Source: a virus. From it: a stretch of DNA of 28,070 nt. The DNA lies in IMG/VR virus record IMGVR_UViG_3300020451_000062, positions 1 to 28,070 of that record, one strand, 5' to 3'. Positions 22,942 through 28,070 of this stretch are shown in pieces. Within the stretch, counting starts at the first letter, position 1. Each line of letters starts with the position of its first letter. The notes beneath the pieces are model-generated. The model searched no databases, was not told the origin of the DNA, and saw only the letters and a program-made list of their open reading frames with translations. The position numbers and the translations under genes were made by a program.

Positions 22942-23614
22942 TGTTTATAAGTTTCTGAGTTTCTTCAAAGTCTTTCTGGAAAATATCCAGACCTACATCG
23001 GTCAGTACATGTTTGTACATACCATCAAAGATCTTAGAGGGCATAGTAACTATATCTGCACCTTGTGCAAATGAATGTTCAACATCTCCTACTGATCTGA
23101 TAGATGCAGATAAAATCTCAGGGTTATTATATTGAGCACATATATGTATAGGAAGAACCTCTCTAATTCTTCTAATTAAATTACATCCACCGAATCTCTG
23201 GTCATCTACACGACCTACGAATGGAGACAGGTATCTAGCACCTGATTTTACTGCTAGAATTGCTTGAGATACACTAAAGATAAGAGTAACATTTACCTTA
23301 GCAGCACAGTCGGTATTGATTCCAAGGTCTTTACAAACTGTAAGACCATCTGGGTCACAAGGAACTTTAATAGTTGCTTGTTCACCAAATTTTTCAAACA
23401 AACGCATACCTTCGCTAAACATTTCTTCAACAGAACCAACAACTTCCATACTGATATCTTGGATACCTGCATCAATTAGTTCTTGATATACTTCTTCGGG
23501 ATCTCTTCCTGATTTTTTAATAAGAGATGGGTTAGTAGTTACTCCATCAACCAATCCTGTATCAAATCTAGATAGGATTTCTTGTGTGTCTGCAGAGTCA
23601 ATAAAAATTTTCAT
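22934..23614 (-). CDS. talC: Transaldolase, TalC/fructose-6-phosphate aldolase-type
   Basis: Transfers a dihydroxyacetone unit between sugar phosphates in the pentose phosphate pathway, in the cytoplasm. The 226-aa length and motifs fit the short TalC/FSA subfamily: KIFIDSADTQEI at the N-terminus, DGVTTNPSLI (residues 23-32), the Schiff-base lysine Lys83 in TIKVPC, NVTLIFS with YLSPFVGRVDD after it, and ADIVTMPSKI near the C-terminus. Cyanophages commonly carry this gene to push host carbon flow toward NADPH and ribose for nucleotide synthesis during infection, which fits its place in the same unidirectional module as nrdA and nrdB. Its ATG lies 6 bases after the 89-aa gene, with no obvious Shine-Dalgarno sequence. 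Its end overlaps the antitoxin-like gene by 8 bases. Confidence 0.96.
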   Translation of the reverse strand: MKIFIDSADTQEILSRFDTGLVDGVTTNPSLIKKSGRDPEEVYQELIDAGIQDISMEVVGSVEEMFSEGMRLFEKFGEQATIKVPCDPDGLTVCKDLGINTDCAAKVNVTLIFSVSQAILAVKSGARYLSPFVGRVDDQRFGGCNLIRRIREVLPIHICAQYNNPEILSASIRSVGDVEHSFAQGADIVTMPSKIFDGMYKHVLTDVGLDIFQKDFEETQKLINNG

Positions 23615-23620
23615 AATAAG

Positions 23621-23890
23621 TTATTCTTCTATTTCAAAAAACCATTTGATAGATTTAATATAATCAAATGTACATCCAATATCTTTATCGCAGTTAGTAT
23701 CATACTTTCTGTCGCATAAAAATCGTCTTAGTTGTTCAACAGATTCAAATCTGCCTTGATGTCTTTCTTGTTCGTCATACAAATGGTACTTCATAATCCA
23801 TTCCAGAATGTATCTGTTGGTGTTTGCATGTTTCTTGAAATCATAAACAGACTTACATTGACCATGAACCATATTAAATTCGTGACCCAT
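23621..23890 (-). CDS. Hypothetical small protein (89 aa)
   Basis: The start is set at the ATG at 23890 because a strong GGAGG lies five bases before it; an upstream in-frame TTG at 23902 would include that site within the coding region and is unlikely. The product (MGHEFNMVHGQCK at the start, FFEIEE at the end) is charged and rich in aromatic residues, with four Cys (two near the end in KYDTNCDKDIGC) and no membrane segment. I do not recognise a family. Its first 100 bases overlap the 3' end of the membrane-protein gene in another frame, and it precedes talC by 6 bases. Confidence 0.75.
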   Translation of the reverse strand: MGHEFNMVHGQCKSVYDFKKHANTNRYILEWIMKYHLYDEQERHQGRFESVEQLRRFLCDRKYDTNCDKDIGCTFDYIKSIKWFFEIEE

Positions 23891-24078
23891 GCTTGCCTCC
23901 AACAGTATTTACGGTTGGTCTGTACGATGTACATGTTTCTCTCGTTCATTGATGCGTCAACAGACAGAGGTCTATTTTTTAACCACTGTTCTAGTATCAG
24001 CGAGACAACAAAACCAATAGCAAAAACATAGAATAACAGGTTCAGTAAACCTGCAATGGATAGTAGAAATACAATCAT
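23791..24078 (-). CDS. Small membrane protein overlapping the next gene (95 aa)
   Basis: The N-terminal half is a clear membrane anchor (about residues 2-29, IVFLLSIAGLLNLLFYVF onward), followed by a polar loop and a second possible hydrophobic segment (about residues 67-82, WVTNLIWFMVNVSLFMI). Its ATG overlaps the TGA of the GIY-YIG gene (ATGA), which supports it as translated. However, its last ~33 codons overlap the 5' end of the 89-aa gene in another frame. Either the two genes truly overlap by 100 bases or this gene has lost an earlier stop. The N-terminal half is the more certain part. Function unknown. Confidence 0.55.
   Translation of the reverse strand: MIVFLLSIAGLLNLLFYVFAIGFVVSLILEQWLKNRPLSVDASMNERNMYIVQTNRKYCWRQAWVTNLIWFMVNVSLFMISRNMQTPTDTFWNGL
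23896..23900 (-). promoter_or_regulatory. Ribosome binding site that fixes the start of the 89-aa gene
   Basis: GGAGG on the minus strand, five bases before the ATG at 23890. It decides this start over the upstream TTG at 23902. Confidence 0.75.
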
Positions 24079-24509
24079 TTGAAATAGTCTTTTCGGTAGT
24101 ACCTTCCTAAGATGTTAGAATTATAGTATAAAGGTGTCCCGTCGTCAAGTGCTTGAGTCAGAACATTGTTCAAAAATAATTGTCTGGTCTCCTCGTAGTT
24201 TGTTTTACCAAGAGTTTCATGTAAAGATATTATCTCTCTTGAGAAATTATCCTTTCCATAGGTTGATAAGTCGGTTTTGAGTTCGGGGCAAGATCCATAA
24301 TATCTCTTCCAGTCGGACTCCGAGGTAACTCTACGTTTTCCACCTCTGGGTTTCCTCTTCTGCACGAAATATTTTCTACCGATATACTTTTTGCCTGTTG
24401 ACTTATTAGTAATGAGGTAGACGTAACCGAAGAAATCGCCAATGTCGTCAGAAGTGAAAGGTTTACCCTCATATATCCAGGGGTTTTCGTAAACTCGTTC
24501 CTTAACCAC
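24075..24509 (-). CDS. GIY-YIG nuclease-like protein
   Basis: A 144-aa protein with a GIY-YIG core: GYVYLI (residues 28-33), then KKYIGRKYF (residues 40-48), a basic patch (KRKPRGGKRRVTSESDWKR), YYGS, the helix TDLSTYGKDNFSREIISL with candidate metal-binding Glu92, and an EE.RQL helix. This pattern is typical of small free-standing phage nucleases related to Seg/Mob-type homing endonucleases. A role in cutting host or competing phage DNA is possible, and a repair or DNA-processing role is equally so. No intron or split gene is seen nearby. The apparent start is a GTG at 24509 with no well-placed ribosome binding site. The gene follows the methyltransferase by 12 bases. Confidence 0.82.
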   Translation of the reverse strand: MVKERVYENPWIYEGKPFTSDDIGDFFGYVYLITNKSTGKKYIGRKYFVQKRKPRGGKRRVTSESDWKRYYGSCPELKTDLSTYGKDNFSREIISLHETLGKTNYEETRQLFLNNVLTQALDDGTPLYYNSNILGRYYRKDYFK

Positions 24510-24521
24510 TTGATCATAATA

Positions 24522-25475
24522 TTACTCCTCTGTATTTATGTCGCATCCAGCATCAATTAATGCCTCAGTAGCAATCTTAATAGCATCTTTAGAGATGTCC
24601 ATAGTAGTACAATCACGTTCAAGATTGTAACATGCTAGAGCAGTAGTTCCTGACCCACAGAAAGGATCTAAAACCTTACCATCAGGAGGACATGATGTCC
24701 TTATGATACGTTCAAGTAACTTAAGTGGTTTCTGTGTTGGGTACTTACGCTTGTTCTTTTCAGAACGTGAGATGAAATGAATATCATCCCAGAAATTTTG
24801 AATTGGAGACCCTTTAGACTCATCTAAATAGATTTTTTTGTATGGGAGATTAGCACCCCAATGAACAAGGTTCTGATCATGTAAAATTTTAGTTTTATCT
24901 TCAGAAAATCTCCACCCATACTGAGGATTATACCCATTATATTCATACATGTGACCGATACGAGACTTCTCTCCAGTCAACTTACCTAGTGCATAGAATC
25001 CTTTATCATCTTTGTTCTTAAAAGAGTTCTTAGCATAGGTTTCATCGAGTGGTTGATACTCTACATTGAAGTATGGATCACCTTTTCTGAATACAAGAAT
25101 AGAATCTACGATGTTACCCCACCCCTTACGGATGTTGTTCTTAGGTCCAGAACGTTTCCAAGAAATATTTGTATAAAACTTAGACCTAACGTCCTTTATA
25201 AGGTCACCTAGTACCAAAGCATTGGAATCAAAATTGTTATGAGCATACAACCAACCATTAGGTTTGAGTGCAGCAAAACAGTCTTGAATTACAGATGCAT
25301 ACCATTCAATATAGGCATCTGTAGACTCCCATTTATCATCGAATGCTACCTTTTTATCTTTTTCAAACATGAAAAATTCTCGATCCAATCCGAAAGGAGG
25401 ATCGAGGTATACAACATCATATTCGTCATCATAATTTGAGAGGTTTTCAACCCTCTCTCTCAATATTTTGATCAT
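24522..25475 (-). CDS. Site-specific DNA methyltransferase, beta class (probably N6-adenine)
   Basis: Transfers methyl groups from S-adenosylmethionine to DNA. The catalytic motif IV, DPPF (residues 25-28 in VVYLDPPFGL), lies at the N-terminus and the SAM-binding motif I, DPFCGSGTT (residues 270-278), near the C-terminus, with a variable region of more than 200 residues between them. This order (IV, recognition domain, I) defines the beta class. DPPF rather than SPPY favours N6-adenine as target over N4-cytosine. The length of 317 aa is usual for a solitary enzyme, and no restriction endonuclease of a matching system is adjacent unless the GIY-YIG protein serves as one. Protection of phage DNA or regulation of gene expression are the likely roles. 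Its ATG overlaps the TGA of nrdB (ATGA). Confidence 0.94.
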   Translation of the reverse strand: MIKILRERVENLSNYDDEYDVVYLDPPFGLDREFFMFEKDKKVAFDDKWESTDAYIEWYASVIQDCFAALKPNGWLYAHNNFDSNALVLGDLIKDVRSKFYTNISWKRSGPKNNIRKGWGNIVDSILVFRKGDPYFNVEYQPLDETYAKNSFKNKDDKGFYALGKLTGEKSRIGHMYEYNGYNPQYGWRFSEDKTKILHDQNLVHWGANLPYKKIYLDESKGSPIQNFWDDIHFISRSEKNKRKYPTQKPLKLLERIIRTSCPPDGKVLDPFCGSGTTALACYNLERDCTTMDISKDAIKIATEALIDAGCDINTEE

Positions 25476-26623
25476 AGTTTAAAATCAGAGAACGTATCTT
25501 TTTTAACGTCTTGTTTAATGCTACCAATTAGGTAGGATTCTACTTCTGTCTCTTGTGGTGCAACCTGCATACCTTTAGAAGACAACCAGTGTGCTGTCCA
25601 TGGAAGAGGATTGTTAGCGATAGGAGCATCGAAGATAGGTTTTAGTCCGATAGACTTTAGACGACGGTTAGCAGTCCATTCTACGTACTTAGAGAGTAGT
25701 TTATCGTTTAATCCAATGATAGATCCGTCTTTGAACAGGTAATTTGCCCAAGACTTTTCTTCTTCTACGCACTCTCTAAACATATTATACACGTTTCCTT
25801 CTTCTTCTTCAACTATTTGTTGCATATCAGGATCATCACCCTTTTGCCAGTTCTTAATAATGTTTTGAGTCACAGTCATGTGCTGTGATTCATCTCTAGC
25901 AATGAGTCCGATGATCTTAGCAGATCCTTCCAAGAGTTTAAGTTCGCCGAAGGCAAAAGAACATGCAAACGACACGTAGAATCTAACTCCTTCAAGGATA
26001 TAAACATTTGCAATCGCTCTGTACAGTTTTCTTTTGAGTTCATATAGTTCATCTACTGCTAGTGGTACTCCAGTTAGATTGTGCTCCCACATTCTACCAG
26101 AACCGTATTCATTTGCTGCCTGTAAGAAATTATCATATGCTCCTGTAACAGACTTTGCTCTTTGTAAAATCTTATCATCTTCTAGAATAGTATCAAAGAC
26201 CTCAGATGGATCAGGATATACATTCTTAATAATATGTGTATATGATCTACTATGAATCATCTCCATAGTCTGCCATATGTTCATACACCCTTCTAGCTCA
26301 GGTAAAGAACAGAAAGGACTAAAAGCCATCCCAGGACCACGACCTTGTACGGAGTCAAGGAGGATTTGGTACTTGAGATTGCTAGTAAATATGTGTTTTT
26401 GTGCTTCATTTAATGTCTGATAGTCTGCTCTATCTTTTTGTAGAGATACTTCTTCTGGTCTCCAGAAATATCCTAGTTGTGTCTGTGTTAATCTATCAAA
26501 TATGGGGTACTTAAACTTATCGTAACGTTGGACACCAAGGGGAGGTCCAAAAAACATTTTTTGTTTTGTGTTATCAACAATGTCTGTATTAAATACAGTC
26601 ATTCCTTTAACTTTAGTACGCAT
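25472..26623 (-). CDS. nrdB: Ribonucleoside-diphosphate reductase beta subunit (class Ia)
   Basis: The radical-generating subunit of ribonucleotide reductase, which makes deoxynucleotides for phage DNA synthesis together with NrdA. The start is set at ATG 26623 (383 aa), with GGAG five bases upstream; a longer frame from 26680 would overlap nrdA by 41 bases and lacks family similarity in its extra residues. All six di-iron ligands are visible: Asp90 (LLDSVQGR), Glu121 and His124 (METIH-like MEMIHSRSYTHI), Glu211 (ILEGVRF), Glu245 and His248 (RDESQH). The radical tyrosine Tyr128 is kept, so this is a canonical tyrosyl-radical enzyme. The length is close to T4 NrdB. It follows nrdA by 16 bases and overlaps the methyltransferase start. 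Confidence 0.97.
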   Translation of the reverse strand: MRTKVKGMTVFNTDIVDNTKQKMFFGPPLGVQRYDKFKYPIFDRLTQTQLGYFWRPEEVSLQKDRADYQTLNEAQKHIFTSNLKYQILLDSVQGRGPGMAFSPFCSLPELEGCMNIWQTMEMIHSRSYTHIIKNVYPDPSEVFDTILEDDKILQRAKSVTGAYDNFLQAANEYGSGRMWEHNLTGVPLAVDELYELKRKLYRAIANVYILEGVRFYVSFACSFAFGELKLLEGSAKIIGLIARDESQHMTVTQNIIKNWQKGDDPDMQQIVEEEEGNVYNMFRECVEEEKSWANYLFKDGSIIGLNDKLLSKYVEWTANRRLKSIGLKPIFDAPIANNPLPWTAHWLSSKGMQVAPQETEVESYLIGSIKQDVKKDTFSDFKL

Positions 26624-26628
26624 TGGTT

Positions 26629-26632
26629 CTCC
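26629..26632 (-). promoter_or_regulatory. Ribosome binding site that fixes the nrdB start
   Basis: GGAG on the minus strand, five bases before the ATG at 26623. It supports this start over ATG 26602 (where AGGA abuts the ATG with no spacing) and over ATG 26680 inside nrdA. Confidence 0.65.
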
Positions 26633-26639
26633 GTTGGTT

Positions 26640-28070
26640 CTAAATTTTACAACTGTCACAATCTTCCTCCTGTTCTGCAAAGATATCGTTTAATAGGTTC
26701 TCTAACCCTTGTTTCTTTTGTTCTTCATCATCAGAAAGATCAGTCTTAACATCATATGTATTCTGATAATAAGATGTCTTCCAACCATATTTGTATGTGG
26801 TTAAGAAATCCTGCGCCATTAAAGACACTGGTACCTCATTGTTATCATAATTTTCTGGGTTGTAACTCCAGTTACCTGAAATTGCTTGATCAAAGAATTT
26901 CTGCATAGCAGCGACAACTTTGATGTAACCATCATTACCCTTCATTTCCCAGAGAAGAGTGTAGTTATTCTTGTAAGCATAGTACTGAGGGACAATTTGC
27001 TTAAGAGGTCCTTTCTTTGACTTCTTAGTGGACAAGAATGCACGAGGTGGTTCGATTCCATTGGTTGCATTAGACACAACGGAACTGCTCTCTGAAGGCA
27101 TTTGTGCGGACAACGTGCTGTGCCTGAGTCCGTAGGTTGCGATATCATACCTAAGACCATCCCAATCATAATTCAACTCCTCACCGCAGAACTCATCAAT
27201 GTCTCGCTTGTATGTGTCGATTGGTAAGATACCATCTGCATACTTGGTGCGATTAAAGTATTTGCATGCACCCTTTTCTTGGGCGATTGCGTTGCTTGAC
27301 TTGAGGAGATAGTACTGGAAAGCTTCAGACAAGTCGTGGACTGCTTTCCATGCTGCAGGATCTTCATATTTGTAACCGTTTTTTGCTAGGTAGTGTGCTA
27401 GTCCGATAAATCCAATGCCCAAGGAGCGACGTGCAAGTGTACTAATTCTTGCTGCCTCTACTGGGTAATTCTGATAATCAATAAGTTCCTCGAGACCTCG
27501 AACGGATAGGTCACAGAGATTTTCAAGTTCATCTAACCTATTGATTTTGCCTACATTGATAGCAGACAGGATACATAATGCAATTTCACCCTCACCATCA
27601 ATATGTTGTAGAGGATCTGTGGGCAAGGTAATTTCTTGACACAGATTACTCATGTTCACTTTGTCTTTGAAGGAAGAATGACTATTACAATGGTCTATAT
27701 TCATCAAATATAAACGACCAGTCTCTGCACGTTCTTTTAGAATGTCTAGAATAAGTGCTTGAGCACGGACAGTTTTCTTCGGAATAGATTCATCAGATTC
27801 ATAACGTGTATAGAGATCATCAAACTCGTCAGACCCAAAAGCATCGTACAAACCTGGGACATCGTGAGGACTGAATAGGGTGATGTTAGCATCTGTGATG
27901 AATCTTTCGTAAAAGATTTTTGATGTTTGGATTGAGTAGTCAAGTTTCCTAACCCTATTGTCTTCAGTACCTTTGTTATTCTTTAATACTATAATATCTT
28001 CTATTTCTTGGTGCCAGATTGGGAAGTGGACAGTCGCTGATCCACCTCTAATGCCGTTCTGAGTGCAACA
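26640..28070 (-). CDS. nrdA: Ribonucleoside-diphosphate reductase alpha subunit (class Ia), C-terminal part
   Basis: The frame is open from 26640 to the right edge; the gene begins outside the window and 477 codons are visible. The first visible residues (CCTQNGIRGGSATVHFP) and LFSPHDVPGLYDAF match class Ia NrdA. The active-site loop SNLCQEITLP carries the Asn, Cys and Glu needed for radical chemistry. GEIALC holds the second redox cysteine. SYYQNTYD has the paired tyrosines of the radical transfer path, and the C-terminal EEDCDSCKI has the cysteine pair that is re-reduced by thioredoxin or glutaredoxin. No intron, intein or frameshift is seen in this part. The N-terminal region (ATP-cone and the first redox Cys) cannot be assessed. 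It lies 16 bases upstream of nrdB in one operon. Confidence 0.97.
   Translation of the reverse strand, partial: CCTQNGIRGGSATVHFPIWHQEIEDIIVLKNNKGTEDNRVRKLDYSIQTSKIFYERFITDANITLFSPHDVPGLYDAFGSDEFDDLYTRYESDESIPKKTVRAQALILDILKERAETGRLYLMNIDHCNSHSSFKDKVNMSNLCQEITLPTDPLQHIDGEGEIALCILSAINVGKINRLDELENLCDLSVRGLEELIDYQNYPVEAARISTLARRSLGIGFIGLAHYLAKNGYKYEDPAAWKAVHDLSEAFQYYLLKSSNAIAQEKGACKYFNRTKYADGILPIDTYKRDIDEFCGEELNYDWDGLRYDIATYGLRHSTLSAQMPSESSSVVSNATNGIEPPRAFLSTKKSKKGPLKQIVPQYYAYKNNYTLLWEMKGNDGYIKVVAAMQKFFDQAISGNWSYNPENYDNNEVPVSLMAQDFLTTYKYGWKTSYYQNTYDVKTDLSDDEEQKKQGLENLLNDIFAEQEEDCDSCKI

Noticed and set aside
24230-24517. 95-codon open frame starting at an ATG with an ideal ribosome binding site, overlapping the GIY-YIG gene
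   Set aside because: The product has no recognisable domain and lies almost wholly within the GIY-YIG coding frame, which has clear family motifs. Kept only as a note on the nuclease start.
24533-24540. CATAAATA late-promoter-like motif before the nuclease gene
   Set aside because: It lies within the methyltransferase coding end in a module that should be expressed early or middle; a chance match cannot be excluded.
26624-26680. Longer nrdB start (19 extra residues)
   Set aside because: It would overlap nrdA by 41 bases, and the added residues do not resemble NrdB. The ATG at 26623 has a well-spaced GGAG.
1-28070. tRNA genes, CRISPR arrays, insertion sequences, introns or inteins
   Set aside because: No cloverleaf sequence, spaced direct repeats, transposase or interrupted coding frame was found. 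All repeats seen are in-frame fibre or protease repeats.

Overview
The window looks like part of a marine T4-like cyanophage genome (a myovirus of Synechococcus or Prochlorococcus, the Kyanoviridae type). The case rests on several things seen together. Class Ia ribonucleotide reductase genes (nrdA, nrdB) lie close to a short TalC-type transaldolase. A short peptide deformylase is present. There is a very long cassette of fibre genes with WGDH-type repeats, T4-like late promoter motifs (NATAAATA), dense overlapping packing and AT-rich DNA. Nearly everything is on the minus strand; only the partial gene at the left edge is on the plus strand. No tRNA, CRISPR array or insertion sequence was seen, and no stretch over 300 bases lacks a gene.

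Layout, read in the direction of transcription (right to left). (1) 28070-21812 is a metabolic and nucleic-acid module: nrdA (cut by the window edge), nrdB, a beta-class DNA methyltransferase, a GIY-YIG nuclease-like gene, two small overlapping genes, talC, a Phd/YefM-like orphan antitoxin, a small membrane protein and two small unknowns. Most of these genes overlap or are separated by a few bases. The module ends at a textbook intrinsic terminator (21757-21779). (2) Immediately beyond it a late promoter motif (21740-21747) opens the virion and host-recognition cassette, 21712-3066. This holds four large fibre-like proteins (1039, 1567, 528 and 814 aa), three small genes between them (109, 194 and 123 aa), a 694-aa virion-like protein and a 1118-aa protein carrying a complete subtilisin/proteinase-K-type protease domain. 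A second late promoter motif lies before the 1567-aa fibre (17673-17680). (3) A third late promoter motif (3058-3065) precedes a run of small membrane or membrane-anchored proteins (3038-1011), ending in peptide deformylase, which meets the plus-strand gene tail to tail with a 23-base overlap.

How it fits together: the right-hand module supplies deoxynucleotides (NrdAB, with TalC shifting carbon through the pentose phosphate pathway) and modifies DNA. The central cassette builds the adsorption apparatus. The left-hand block probably contains virion or lysis membrane proteins plus PDF.

The most unusual content is in the fibre cassette. The 528-aa collar-domain fibre carries a plastocyanin-like (cupredoxin) domain with a complete set of candidate type-1 copper ligands. 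The protease protein carries a related domain in which the Cys and Met are kept at identical spacing but both His ligands are replaced. A third, more speculative relative may sit in the 694-aa protein. Two N-terminal anchor types and at least four distinct C-terminal tips are combined across the fibres, which points to module shuffling.
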